A stretch of DNA of 64,000 nucleotides from NCBI RefSeq assembly GCF_000803645.1, contig NZ_CP009122.1, forward strand, positions 2,766,501 through 2,830,500, given 5' to 3'. The position numbers and the translations under genes were made by a program. Shown piece after piece: positions 1 through 9,034 of this stretch. This stretch comes from Sphingopyxis fribergensis. Its GTDB lineage: Bacteria > Pseudomonadota > Alphaproteobacteria > Sphingomonadales > Sphingomonadaceae. The first letter of the stretch is position 1. The number at the start of each line of letters is the position of its first letter. A model generated the notes under the pieces. The model saw nothing but the letters and a program-made list of their open reading frames with translations. It did not search any database and had not been told where the DNA came from.

Positions 1-951
1 TTCGGCGGGATTGCGCTGTTCCTCTCGGTGCTGTGGACCGTTGTCACCACCGACGAATATAGCCCCGAACAGATGGCGTCGTTCGAACGCGCAAGCGAGG
101 CGCCCGCAAGTCGCGCGCTCGCATCACACAACTACGGCGCCAGCATGCTGTGGATCGGCGCGGGAATGCTTGTCCTGCTCGTCCAGCATCATTTCGCGCT
201 GCTCCGCGAGGTGCTGCTGCTCGGCGCGCTGCTGATCGGCTATGGCCTCGCCAGCATGGTCGCGATCGCGCTGGCGCGCCGCGGCAACGACAAGAATATG
301 CTGTCGAGCATCGTCGGCGATTTCTCGGGCATGCCCCTGCTGATGAAGCGCCTCGCGCTCGTCCAGTTTTTCAGCTGGTCGGCGCTGTTCATCATGTGGA
401 TCAACACCACCCCGATCGTCGCCCAATATCATTTCGGAACAACCGATGCGGCGAGCGCCGCCTATCAGAAAGCGGGCAATTGGGTCGGCGAGTTGTTCGC
501 GATTTACAATGGCGTCGCCGCGATCGCCGCGCTGACCTTGCTCCCCTGGCTCGCTCGCCGCCTGGGACAGGCGCGTACGCACATCGTCGGGCTCGCGTGC
601 GGCGCGGTCGGATATGCCAGCTTCTTCGTGCTGCGCGATCCGTCACACCTGATCGTCAGCGAAATCTTTATCGGCATATTCTGGGCGTCGGTCCTCGCCA
701 TGCCCTATGCGATTCTCGCCTCCAGCCTGCCGCAAGCGAAGCTCGGCATCTATATGGGCCTCTTCAATGTCTTCATCGTCGTCCCGCAATTGCTCGTCGC
801 AACGGTGATGGGCTCGATCATGACAGCGCTGTTTCCGGGCGAGCCCATATACACGATGGCCTTCGCCGCCTTTGCCCTGCTGCTGGCGATGATTGCGATG
901 CTGCGCGTCGACCAACCGGCTGGAGATCATGGCAAAAACAGCCACGGCTAG
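1..951 (+). CDS. MFS sugar transporter of the SLC45/sucrose-symporter type, 3' part
   Basis: The reading frame is open from base 1, so the N-terminus lies outside the window and 316 codons are visible. It is an inner-membrane protein with at least seven hydrophobic segments. The stretch IGIFWASVLAMPYAI followed by GIYMGLFNVFIVVPQ is characteristic of the SLC45/SUT branch of the major facilitator superfamily, which takes up disaccharides (sucrose, maltose) with protons or sodium. A TonB receptor starts 158 bases downstream on the same strand, so the two may serve the same substrate, one in each membrane. Family assignment is fairly sure. The actual sugar cannot be read from the fragment. Confidence 0.85.
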   Translation, partial: FGGIALFLSVLWTVVTTDEYSPEQMASFERASEAPASRALASHNYGASMLWIGAGMLVLLVQHHFALLREVLLLGALLIGYGLASMVAIALARRGNDKNMLSSIVGDFSGMPLLMKRLALVQFFSWSALFIMWINTTPIVAQYHFGTTDAASAAYQKAGNWVGELFAIYNGVAAIAALTLLPWLARRLGQARTHIVGLACGAVGYASFFVLRDPSHLIVSEIFIGIFWASVLAMPYAILASSLPQAKLGIYMGLFNVFIVVPQLLVATVMGSIMTALFPGEPIYTMAFAAFALLLAMIAMLRVDQPAGDHGKNSHG

Positions 952-1109
952 TCGCGCCCACATACCGTCCTGTCGGACCGAGAAACCGGTGTCACAACAA
1001 CGCCGCACGACTGTCATCATAGCGACCCATCGCCGCCATCGAATCGCAACCCCGAAGCCCTAGCGGACGCCGACCGCAATCGGCGGCAATCCAATCCAGG
1101 GGTTTCAGA

Positions 1110-3623
1110 ATGACGATCAGAGGTCTTGCCTCAGCCACCGCGCTTGTTCTTCTCGCGAGCACGAGCAGCGCCGCGCTTGCGCAATCGGACGCGGGCGACA
1201 CCGCGGCCGCCGATACGGCGGCGCAAGGCGACGAGATCGTGGTGACCGGCCGCGCCGGCGCCGGAGATCGCACACGGGTCGAAACCAGCTATGCGATCAC
1301 CTCGATCGACAACGACACTTTGCGCTCGCGCGCGCCGTCGAGCGTCACCGAAGCGCTGAAGTCGGTTCCCGGCTTCTGGGTCGAGGCATCGGGCGGCGAA
1401 GGCAGCGGCAACGTCCGCGCGCGCGGCATTCCGGTCGACGGCTTCGGATCGATCACCCTGCTCGAAAACGGCCTGCCGGTGCAGCATGACCCGTCGCTCG
1501 GCTATCTGAATGCCGACCAGGCGTTCCGCATCGACGAATCGATCGAGCGCGTCGAAGTGGTGCGCGGCGGCCCGTCTTCGATCTTCTATTCGAACGCCCC
1601 CGGCGGCGCGGTCAACTTCATCACGCGCCAGGCAAAGGACGAACTGACCGGAGTGGCGCGCATCCTCTATGGCCCCACCGCCGACCTGTTCCGCTTCGAC
1701 GGCTGGGTCGGCGCACCGCTCGGCAACGGCTGGAGCTTTGGCGTCGGCGGCTATTACCGCAAGGAAGATGGCGTTCGCGATCCCGGTTTCGCGGGCAATC
1801 AGGGCGGGCAGGTTCGCGCCGACCTCAATTATGATTTCGGCGATGGCCGGATCACCCTCGGCTACAAAAAGATCGACGACAGCACGATCTTCTACACCGG
1901 CATCCCGCTCACCAAGGACCGCAAGGGCAATATCGTCGGCCTGCCGGGCTTCGATCCGCATTATGGAACGACCGCGAGCCGCGCGACCGCCTTCCTGACG
2001 CTGCGCGACGCCAACGGCCCCGTTCGGTTCGACAATGCCGACGGCACCGACGTCAATCTCGACCAGTTCAGCCTGCTCGCCGAATGGGAGCTCGCGCCGG
2101 GCTGGAAGCTCAGCAACCGCGCGCGCTATCGCGACTCGCTGACGGTGCGCAACGGCGTCTATCCGGCGTCGATCAGCACCGCGACCGCGTTTCTCAACCA
2201 GAACCGCGCCTCGCTGCTCGCCGCCTTCCCCGGCGCGGCGAGCGTCCAGCTGCGCTACAGCGACACCGGCGAGGCGTTCGATGTCGCCGGCCAGAACGGC
2301 AATGGCGATGTCTTCATCAACGCCGCGCGGCCGGTCACCGTCGACGAGAGCGAATTCCTCAACGACCTCCGCCTCGCCCACAGCTTCGACATCGGCGGCA
2401 TGACGCACGATGTGTCGATCGGCTTCTACTACGCCCGGATCGAAGAGACCTTCCAGCGATACTCGGCGTCGACCTTGCAGGATGTTTCGGACAATTCGCG
2501 CCTGCTCGACCTCGTCGCGCTTAATGGCGCGGGGCAAGTCGTCGGGTCGGCGACCGAGAACGGCGTCGTCCGCTATGGCTCCGAATTCGCCAACGGCAGC
2601 GGCACGCAGGACACCTTCGCGCTTTATGCTGCGGACGAATGGCAGGTGATGCCCGGTCTCCGCATCGACGCGGGCGTCCGCTGGGAAACGGTCAAGACCC
2701 GCGGCGCGCAAGAGGGCAGCAAGACGGTCGACCTCGGCAACGCGGCAACGCTCGCCGACAACAGCGTGCTGACCGGAAACGGCATCTTCACGCCGTTCGA
2801 TCAAAAGTTCGACAAGGTCGGCTACACGATCGGTGCGGACTGGCAATTCGCGCCGCGCGCCGGGGTCTTCGCACGCTATACGTCGGCCTTCCGTCTGCCG
2901 AGCGTCGGCAGCTTCATCACCAGCGCGACCGCGGTTCCGCGGACGCAGGGCATCGACCTGTGGGAAGCGGGCCTCAAATATCAGTCGCGCTTCGCGAGCG
3001 TCTATCTCACCGGCTTCCTGACCGACTTTAATTCCTATGGGATCGGCAATACAAAGTTCGATCCAGTCACCAACGGCTATGTGTCGCAGACCATCTATAC
3101 CGACACGCGCGCCTATGGCGTTGAGTTCGAAGGGACCGTGCGGCCGACGTCGTGGTTCGACTTCACCCTCAACGCGACGTGGCAGGACCCGACCTTCCGC
3201 AACCTGCGCTATGACGAACTCGCGACGGTCGACGGACAACCGACGCTGGTTCCGCGCGACTATTCGGGCAACCAGCTGATCCGCGTCCCGAAAATGACGC
3301 TGCGCGCGACCCCGGCGGTGACGCTGCTCGGCGATCGGTTGCGCGCGCAGGTCGATGTCGAGCACAATGCGAAGCGCTTTGCCGATGCCGCGAACATATC
3401 GAAGCTGCCGGCATATACCGTCCTCAACGCCAGCGTCCGGTTCAACCTGACCGATCAGATCACGCTCTGGGCCTATGGCGACAATCTGACCAACGAGCTC
3501 GGGTTGACCGAGGGCAACCCGCGCGCGGGCGAGCTGACTAGCGGCCAGGCGAACGACCTCTTGTTCATCGGGCGTCCGATCGTCGGTCGTAACGTCCGCT
3601 TCGCCGTCGACTTCCGCTTCTGA
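1110..3623 (+). CDS. TonB-dependent outer-membrane receptor
   Basis: This 837-residue receptor imports a ligand across the outer membrane using TonB energy. It has a signal peptide (about residues 1-25, ending ALAQ), a TonB box (DEIVVTGR, about residue 44), a plug domain (about 55-175, with ERVEVVRGGPSSIFYSNAPGG) and a long beta-barrel closing in the typical terminal aromatic FAVDFRF. The ATG follows an AGGGG ribosome site. Its stop overlaps the start of the PHP hydrolase by one base (TGATG), so receptor and hydrolase are translationally coupled and probably handle one substrate. The ligand is unknown. No ECF sigma/anti-sigma pair is adjacent, and no N-terminal secretin-type signalling domain is seen. 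Confidence 0.93.
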   Translation: MTIRGLASATALVLLASTSSAALAQSDAGDTAAADTAAQGDEIVVTGRAGAGDRTRVETSYAITSIDNDTLRSRAPSSVTEALKSVPGFWVEASGGEGSGNVRARGIPVDGFGSITLLENGLPVQHDPSLGYLNADQAFRIDESIERVEVVRGGPSSIFYSNAPGGAVNFITRQAKDELTGVARILYGPTADLFRFDGWVGAPLGNGWSFGVGGYYRKEDGVRDPGFAGNQGGQVRADLNYDFGDGRITLGYKKIDDSTIFYTGIPLTKDRKGNIVGLPGFDPHYGTTASRATAFLTLRDANGPVRFDNADGTDVNLDQFSLLAEWELAPGWKLSNRARYRDSLTVRNGVYPASISTATAFLNQNRASLLAAFPGAASVQLRYSDTGEAFDVAGQNGNGDVFINAARPVTVDESEFLNDLRLAHSFDIGGMTHDVSIGFYYARIEETFQRYSASTLQDVSDNSRLLDLVALNGAGQVVGSATENGVVRYGSEFANGSGTQDTFALYAADEWQVMPGLRIDAGVRWETVKTRGAQEGSKTVDLGNAATLADNSVLTGNGIFTPFDQKFDKVGYTIGADWQFAPRAGVFARYTSAFRLPSVGSFITSATAVPRTQGIDLWEAGLKYQSRFASVYLTGFLTDFNSYGIGNTKFDPVTNGYVSQTIYTDTRAYGVEFEGTVRPTSWFDFTLNATWQDPTFRNLRYDELATVDGQPTLVPRDYSGNQLIRVPKMTLRATPAVTLLGDRLRAQVDVEHNAKRFADAANISKLPAYTVLNASVRFNLTDQITLWAYGDNLTNELGLTEGNPRAGELTSGQANDLLFIGRPIVGRNVRFAVDFRF

Positions 3624-5101
3624 TGTTACGCCGCGCGACCCTGTTCGCCCTGGCTCTGACGATGGCCGCCCCCGTGGCGGCCATCGAACAGACGCCGCCC
3701 GATGTCACAGTCACCGGCGAGATCACCGGCGGCGACCATCAGACCTATCGGGAAGTGCCGTTCGACGTGCCCGAGGGGACCGAACGGATCACCGCGGTAC
3801 TAAGCTACGACAAGTCGAACAAGACCGTCGTCGATATGGGCGTATGGGATCCGGCGCGTTTTCGCGGTTGGAGCGGCGGCTCGCGCGACCGCTTCACGAT
3901 TGCGCCGAGCGATGCGACGCCGGGATATCTGCCGGGTGCTTTGCCCGCAGGGCGCTGGCGCGTCATGCTCGGCGTTCCCAATGCGCGGACGGACAGCCGG
4001 GCGCGCTATTCGGTCCAGATCTTCTTCGATCGGGCGGCGGAACGACGCGCCACCGCCGCAATCGCCGATCCGCCGCTCAAACCCGGCCCGGGCTGGTATC
4101 GCGGCGATCTGCACATGCACGACGCGCACAGCGATGGAAGCTGCCAGAGCCGCGGCGGGCGGAAAGTGCCCTGCCCGCTGTTCCGCACGGTAGCCGCGGC
4201 GGCCGAGGCGGGGCTCGATTTCATTGCGGTCACCGATCACAATACCACCGCGCATTTCAGCGGCCTGCGCGAGCTCCAGCCCTATTTCGACACGATGCTG
4301 CTGATTCCGGGGATCGAGGTGACGACGTTCGGCGGTCACGCCAATATCTTCGGCCCAACCCGTTTCGTCGATTTCCGCGTCGGCGCACCCGGCGGCCCCG
4401 AGATCCGCGCGTTGCAGCGCGACGTCGTGGCGGCAGGCGCGATCATGTCGATCAACCATCCTGCCCTGCCCTCGGGCGAGCAATGCATGGGCTGCGGCTG
4501 GACGTGGAAGGACACCGACTATGGTGCGGTCACCGCGATCGAGGCAATCAACGGCACGATGACCGACGGGCCCTTTGCCGGGCTCGGCTTCTGGTATGCG
4601 CGGCTGAACGAAGGCCACCGCCTGACCGGCATTGCCGCCAGCGACAATCATAATCCCGATGTCGCGGCCGGCAATCCGGCGCCCGGGCCGGCGCCGATCG
4701 GCCGGCCGCGCACAGTCGTTCATGCGAGCGCGCTATCGACACCTGCAATCCTCGATGGCCTTCGCGCAGGCAATGTGTTTCTCGATATCGAAGGGACCGA
4801 CACACGCCTGCTCGAGGTGGACGCCACGGCGAAAGGACAGCGCGCGACGATGGGCGAAACATTGCCGGGGCGCCGCCGCACCACCGTCGGCGCGCATATT
4901 GCGGGCGCAACCGGAGCGTTTGCCGAGCTTATCCTTAACGGCCAGCCGACCGGAGAGCGCCAGCTGATCCGCTCGGATGACGCCCGGCTGGACTGGGCGC
5001 TGAACGCGGGGCAGAGCTGCGGCTGGCTTGCGGTCAACGTTCGCGGCAGCACCGGCAAACTGCTGCTCGCCGGCAACCCGGTCTATCTCGCCTGCGGTTA
5101 A
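3623..5101 (+). CDS. CehA/McbA-family PHP-domain metallohydrolase, exported
   Basis: This 492-residue protein starts inside the stop codon of the TonB receptor. Residues 1-20 look like a signal peptide, so it should act in the periplasm or outer membrane. Residues 30-135 form a beta-rich N-terminal domain. From about residue 157 comes a PHP phosphoesterase domain with its metal-binding residues visible: HMH (His164, His166), TDHN (Asp205, His206), Glu232, His239 in GGHANIFG, a later SINHP and ASDNHNP. The CehA/McbA group is named after carbaryl hydrolase, but most members have unknown substrates and probably cleave phosphate or carboxyl esters. Coupling to a TonB receptor suggests the imported ligand is hydrolysed after outer-membrane passage. 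The substrate is inference. Confidence 0.88.
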   Translation: MLRRATLFALALTMAAPVAAIEQTPPDVTVTGEITGGDHQTYREVPFDVPEGTERITAVLSYDKSNKTVVDMGVWDPARFRGWSGGSRDRFTIAPSDATPGYLPGALPAGRWRVMLGVPNARTDSRARYSVQIFFDRAAERRATAAIADPPLKPGPGWYRGDLHMHDAHSDGSCQSRGGRKVPCPLFRTVAAAAEAGLDFIAVTDHNTTAHFSGLRELQPYFDTMLLIPGIEVTTFGGHANIFGPTRFVDFRVGAPGGPEIRALQRDVVAAGAIMSINHPALPSGEQCMGCGWTWKDTDYGAVTAIEAINGTMTDGPFAGLGFWYARLNEGHRLTGIAASDNHNPDVAAGNPAPGPAPIGRPRTVVHASALSTPAILDGLRAGNVFLDIEGTDTRLLEVDATAKGQRATMGETLPGRRRTTVGAHIAGATGAFAELILNGQPTGERQLIRSDDARLDWALNAGQSCGWLAVNVRGSTGKLLLAGNPVYLACG

Positions 5102-5275
5102 ACCTCGGCGGGGATGCGCAATTTGCCGATTGAAATTCAGGACGGACCGGCGGGTCTTCGGCCCGTACCCTGAAGCCAAAGGCCGACGGCACGCATCTGA
5201 GCGATAGTCGACAGTCCTCTTTCATTCGCTTTTGTGCAAAAAGGAGCCGTCAGCGACCCTTCGTGAAGAGGTAAT

Positions 5276-5464
5276 GTGCGTACCAGACTCAGCATTTGCA
5301 AAAAGAAGCACTCCTATCCGTCGGAGGAAGAAGCGCTCGCGGTCGCTCGGCGTGCCGAAATTCCGCTCCGTACCTATCGCTGCGACCGCTGCCGATTGTT
5401 CCATTTGACCAGCCGCACAAAAGGCAAGCCGATGCTTCGACGCGCCGAAAGCCCGCCCTCGTAG
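5276..5464 (+). CDS. Small basic protein with a CxxC motif
   Basis: A 62-residue protein with a GTG start preceded by a GAAGAGG ribosome site. It is rich in Arg and Lys and contains YRCDRCRLFHL, a single CxxC followed by His that could bind zinc together with Cys8. I recall similar short 'KKKHSYPSEEEAL' proteins in sphingomonads and related groups, always annotated as hypothetical. The codon use resembles its neighbours. No function is assigned. It could be nucleic-acid binding, judged only from charge and the CxxC. It stands alone, upstream of a tRNA gene. Confidence 0.6.
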   Translation: MRTRLSICKKKHSYPSEEEALAVARRAEIPLRTYRCDRCRLFHLTSRTKGKPMLRRAESPPS

Positions 5465-5608
5465 CGGTTCGAAGCGCCCTTTCTTTGCCGCACACCCCGC
5501 GTGCAATTCGACGCAAGGCGAGTTAAATCGCCGGAGACGGTGTCAAAACAGATTCTGCGCGACGATGCTTGTCTTCGCCCCGGCACGCTGCTAGTGGCGC
5601 CCCTCGTT

Positions 5609-5684
5609 GCCGCTTTAGCTCAGTTGGTAGAGCACATCATTCGTAATGATGGGGTCACAGGTTCGAGTCCTGTAAGCGGCACCA
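5609..5684 (+). tRNA. tRNA-Thr (anticodon CGT)
   Basis: A 76-base cloverleaf including an encoded CCA end. The acceptor stem GCCGCTT pairs perfectly with AAGCGGC, the D-arm reads TAGCTCAGTTGGTAGAGC, the anticodon stem CATCA/TGATG encloses loop TTCGTAA with anticodon CGT, and the T-arm has GGTTCGAGTCC. It decodes ACG (threonine). No integrase or repeated tRNA 3' end was noticed next to it. Confidence 0.97.
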
Positions 5685-5729
5685 CCTCTCCCGAAAATCA
5701 TTCGAACGAGCGCCAAAGCCGTGGTCCGC

Positions 5730-5939
5730 GTTCACGTATATGCGTTGCCGTTCCGCGCTCGCGCCTTGAAGCTGGCGGCCTATGTCCGCGATCGTTGGCC
5801 GCCTGTGGCCATTATCGTCACGTAGGGCCGGATCGTTCGTGGCGACGGCATTTTGCCAGCCAATGGCGTCTTCCTCGCCAAGCCCTATCGGCCGCAAGAC
5901 CTTGCATCTCAATGGAGGGGCTTCTTGCCAGCGCTCTAA
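5730..5939 (+). pseudogene. Remnant of a response-regulator receiver domain with an in-frame stop
   Basis: Reading forward in one frame gives LKLAAYVRDRWPPVAIIVT, then a TAG at 5823-5825, then GRIVRGDG and GVFLAKPYRPQDL before a TAA at 5937. This is the second half of the small receiver-only response regulators common in Rhizobiales and sphingomonads, in which the position of the stop is normally the Ser of TSG and the KP pair is the conserved lysine-proline. The first half, with the phosphorylatable Asp, is not recognisable. TCG to TAG explains the stop, so this is a decayed gene and not a frame error. I am fairly sure of the family and sure that it is not functional. Confidence 0.55.
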
Positions 5940-6076
5940 GCTTCCGCCGCCGCCGGAAGCAGCGGTCCGGCGGAAATCGATTTGCGATTTGTCGGGCATC
6001 GGCGAAATCCCGCTCACACCGACCGGAAAATTCCGGGCGCGCGGAACGCAGCAAAGCGTCACGGGTTCGGTCATCC

Positions 6077-6319
6077 ATGCCGATCTACTTTTTCAACGTC
6101 TTTAAGGAAAATGCACCGAAGGTCATAGATGAGGAGGGGGCTCATCTGACGGACTTGCGTGCGGCAATCTCCTTCGCTGTTCTCAGCGCCCGGTCCCATG
6201 CGGCTGACGACGTCCTGCGCGGCCAGTTCAAATCGCGCGATCGCATCGAGATCGTAGACGGCGATGGCACCCTGCTGCACAGCGTACGCTTCGACGAAGC
6301 GATCGGGCTTTGCTCCTAG
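6077..6319 (+). CDS. DUF6894-type small protein
   Basis: An 80-residue protein beginning MPIYFFNV and containing DEEGAHLTDL, matching the pattern of DUF6894 proteins ('MPRYFFHV...DEEG..L.D...A..EA'), which are abundant in Rhizobiales and Sphingomonadales and have no known role. The ATG at 6077 is chosen because it aligns with the family N-terminus. An upstream extension would run through the receiver remnant. It is probably cytoplasmic and monocistronic. Confidence 0.72.
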   Translation: MPIYFFNVFKENAPKVIDEEGAHLTDLRAAISFAVLSARSHAADDVLRGQFKSRDRIEIVDGDGTLLHSVRFDEAIGLCS

Positions 6320-6465
6320 GCGGTTCGACAAACAATATTTGCCGCGAGAGGGTATATACCAGTAAGCGAACGCGAGATCAGCGTGCGCAGACAAGGGGTG
6401 GCTCGCGGCCGTTGATCCTCGTCCACGCGCGATGGCCAAATCAGCGCCCTTTAAAGGAAGAAAAT

Positions 6466-7176
6466 GTGACCGACGAAGTCGAATGGTGGGAGTATGACGA
6501 CGTGGCCGAGATGGCGGCTGCGGTCGCGGGCGATATCGCCTTCATTATCGAAAGCGCGATCGACGCCCGCGGCGCCGCGGTGGTCGCGCTCGCCGGCGGA
6601 ACGACGCCGATCCCGATTTATGAGAAGCTCTCATCCGCGAAACTGGACTGGAAGCGCGTCACGGTCGTGCCCGGGGATGAGCGAATTGTTCCGCTCGGCG
6701 ACCCGCTCAGCAATGTCACCGCCCTCGCCAGATATTTTCTTCCCAAGGGAGCCCGCGTTATACCGATCGTACCGAATGCGATCGCGGACTATAAGGCGGC
6801 TGGACGCTCTGCCGATGCCCTGATGCAGGATTTGCACTGGCCGCTCGACCTTTGTCTCCTCGGTGTGGGAAACGACGGACATGCGGCCTCGATCTTTCCG
6901 GGCCCCGATTTCGACGAAGCAGTGAACGGACCGAAAGAGCGCCGAGCCTTAGGCGTGTTGCCGGACCCCATGCCGATCGAGGCACCCGTTCCACGCGTAA
7001 CGCTCAGCCTTGCTGCGATTACGGCGGCGCGAGCACTCCTGATCGCGGTGAGAGGCCAAGAAAAGCGCGATATCATCGAGACAGCGATCAGGCAGGGGCC
7101 GTCTTCGCCTTATCCCGTAGGGCTTGTGCTGGCGGGTACCGACCTGCCGGTCGATATCCATTGGGCGCCGGCATGA
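6466..7176 (+). CDS. pgl: 6-phosphogluconolactonase
   Basis: A 236-residue enzyme of the pentose-phosphate and Entner-Doudoroff routes, hydrolysing 6-phosphogluconolactone to 6-phosphogluconate. Family signatures are VVALAGGTTP near the N-terminus, PGDERIVP (the usual DER motif) and LLGVGNDGHAASIFPG, which carries the catalytic GxDGHxAS-type loop. The start is GTG at 6466: the overlapping ATG two bases earlier reads straight into TGA, and AAGGAAG lies just upstream. It is not next to zwf or edd here, which is unusual for alphaproteobacteria, so this may be an additional copy. Confidence 0.9.
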   Translation: MTDEVEWWEYDDVAEMAAAVAGDIAFIIESAIDARGAAVVALAGGTTPIPIYEKLSSAKLDWKRVTVVPGDERIVPLGDPLSNVTALARYFLPKGARVIPIVPNAIADYKAAGRSADALMQDLHWPLDLCLLGVGNDGHAASIFPGPDFDEAVNGPKERRALGVLPDPMPIEAPVPRVTLSLAAITAARALLIAVRGQEKRDIIETAIRQGPSSPYPVGLVLAGTDLPVDIHWAPA

Positions 7177-7196
7177 CCCTCGGCCTTCTGAACCGG

Positions 7197-7219
7197 ACCG
7201 GCGCTGCCGTGGCGCCGGT
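7197..7219. terminator. Hairpin between convergent pgl and the SLC13 permease gene
   Basis: ACCGGCGC and GCGCCGGT form a perfect 8-bp stem around a 7-base loop, in the short gap between two converging genes. No T-run follows on either strand, so termination efficiency is uncertain. Confidence 0.35.
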
Positions 7220-7270
7220 TCATCGCGACCTCCCGAACAATGCCCGGCATAAACCGCAGTAACAGCGGTC

Positions 7271-9034
7271 TTAGAGCGGCCACGACCAGAGTATCAATGG
7301 CGTTCCGACGCATAATACCAGCAGCGAAAGCGGCGCTCCAAGCCGCGCGTAATCGCCAAAGCGGTATCCGCCTGGTCCCAGAACAAGCGTGTTGCACTGG
7401 TGACCGATCGGGGTCAGGAAATCACAGCCCGCGCCAATAGCCGTCGCGATCAGAAACGCCTCGGGTCGATAGCCCAGATCATGGGCGAACACCGCGGCAA
7501 TGGGCGCCATGACCAGCACCGTGGCGGCATTGTTCAGAAACGGCGTGACCGCCATGGCGGTTACAAGAATGAGCGCGACCGCGCCCCAAGGCGGCATAAG
7601 CGTCGCGGTATGCGCTAGCTGCGTCGCGATGATGTCTGACGCCCCGGTGCTTTGAAGCGTGCCACTGACAGGAATCAGGGCGCCCAGCATGATCAGGATC
7701 GGCCACTCGACCGCCTCATAGGCTTCACCCACCGGAAGCGCGCCCGTCACGACGACGAGCCCGGCAGCGGCGAAAAAGGCGACGGCGACAGGAACGACCC
7801 CCGTCGCGGTGGCGATCATCGCCGCGGCCAGAATGATGATGGGCAGCCAGCCCCGTTTGGAGACGCCAAGCCGGATCGATCGCTCGGCCAGGGGAAGAGC
7901 CCCAAGCTGACCGAGGCGCTGTGGCAGAATGTCCAGCGGCCCTTGCAGGACAAGCACGTCGCCGGCGCGGAGCACGATATGGCCAAGCCGCCGCGTCAGC
8001 CGCTCGCCCGAGCGCGCGACAGCAATAAGGTTGATCCCGAACCTCTCGCGTAAGAGCAGACGGCCCGCAGTCCTGCCAACCATTGCCGACTCGCTCTTCA
8101 CGACGGCCTCGATAACGCCGACCGCGTCGCGGCGGTCGGATTCCGGATCATGACCCGCGAGGCTTAGCTGGTCGCGCGCGATGGCGCGCTCAAGCGCGTC
8201 GGGCTCGCCGCTGAGCAATAACAGGTCACCCTCGCGCAGGTGGACGTTCGGATGCACGGTGCCCTGCATACCGCCACGCAGCAGGCTGACGATATCGACC
8301 TGTTGCTCGTGGCGCTCGACGAACTCGGCGATCGTCTCGCCAATCGCTTGCGACCCTTCGGATACGGTCGCTTCCGTCACATAGTCGGAAATGTTGAGCG
8401 CATCGCCCATCGTCGCGGCGGCACGTCGGTCGCGCGGAAGAAGACGATAGCCAAAGCGCAGAAAGATCAGCCCCACGACCAGAAGCCCCAATCCCGTCGG
8501 AAAATAGTCGAACATGCCGAACGGCTGCCCGGTCATATCCTCGCGTACCTTGCTGACGATGACGTTGGGAGACGTACCCACCAGGGTCATCAATCCGCCG
8601 AGAAGCGATGCGAACGACATTGGCATCAGATAGACCGAAGGGCTGGTGTCGTTCTTTTTCGCCATTTGCACCGCGGCGGGCATGAGCATGGCAAGCGCGC
8701 CGACATTCTTCACGAGCGCCGACGCGACGCCGACCGAGGCGGTGAGCAGAAGAAGCTGCGAGCGGATGCGCGTGATACGCTTCGACACGAAACCTATGGC
8801 TGTTTCGATAATGCCCGAGCGCTGCACGGCGGCGGACATGACGAGCGCCGATCCGACGATGATGACGATGTCATCGGAAAACCCTGCAAAAGCATCTTTG
8901 GGCTTCACGATGCCGAAGAGCAGTGCGGCCAGCAGCGCGATGATCGCCGTCACGTCATAACGGAACCGGCCCCAGACGAAGAGCGCCATCATTCCCGCGA
9001 GCGTGGCAATCGACAGCCATTGTGGCAGCGTCAT
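7271..9034 (-). CDS. SLC13/DASS-family permease with two RCK-C (TrkA-C) domains
   Basis: A 587-residue inner-membrane transporter. The N-terminal half (about residues 1-180) and C-terminal half (about 385-587) are strongly hydrophobic and carry the paired re-entrant motifs of the DASS family (GSALVMSAAVQRSG and GTSPNVIVS in the first half; FLNNAATVLVMAPIA and GHQCNTLVLGPGGYRFGDY in the second). Between them lie two TrkA-C/RCK-C domains (about 205-290 and 295-370) with repeated LREGDLLLLSG and LRAGDVLVLQGP elements. Members move sulfate, dicarboxylates or similar anions with sodium. The two regulatory domains are typical of the sulfate/tellurite-like subgroup. The substrate is not determined. 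It is monocistronic. Confidence 0.9.
   Translation of the reverse strand: MTLPQWLSIATLAGMMALFVWGRFRYDVTAIIALLAALLFGIVKPKDAFAGFSDDIVIIVGSALVMSAAVQRSGIIETAIGFVSKRITRIRSQLLLLTASVGVASALVKNVGALAMLMPAAVQMAKKNDTSPSVYLMPMSFASLLGGLMTLVGTSPNVIVSKVREDMTGQPFGMFDYFPTGLGLLVVGLIFLRFGYRLLPRDRRAAATMGDALNISDYVTEATVSEGSQAIGETIAEFVERHEQQVDIVSLLRGGMQGTVHPNVHLREGDLLLLSGEPDALERAIARDQLSLAGHDPESDRRDAVGVIEAVVKSESAMVGRTAGRLLLRERFGINLIAVARSGERLTRRLGHIVLRAGDVLVLQGPLDILPQRLGQLGALPLAERSIRLGVSKRGWLPIIILAAAMIATATGVVPVAVAFFAAAGLVVVTGALPVGEAYEAVEWPILIMLGALIPVSGTLQSTGASDIIATQLAHTATLMPPWGAVALILVTAMAVTPFLNNAATVLVMAPIAAVFAHDLGYRPEAFLIATAIGAGCDFLTPIGHQCNTLVLGPGGYRFGDYARLGAPLSLLVLCVGTPLILWSWPL

Noticed and set aside
1131..3365. A 744-codon open frame on the minus strand
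   Set aside because: It is wholly antisense to the TonB receptor, very rich in Arg, Ala and Asp with no family motif, which is typical of the mirror frame of a high-GC gene.
5609..5684. tRNA-Thr as an attachment site for a genomic island
   Set aside because: No integrase is adjacent and no second copy of the tRNA 3' end was noticed in the window.
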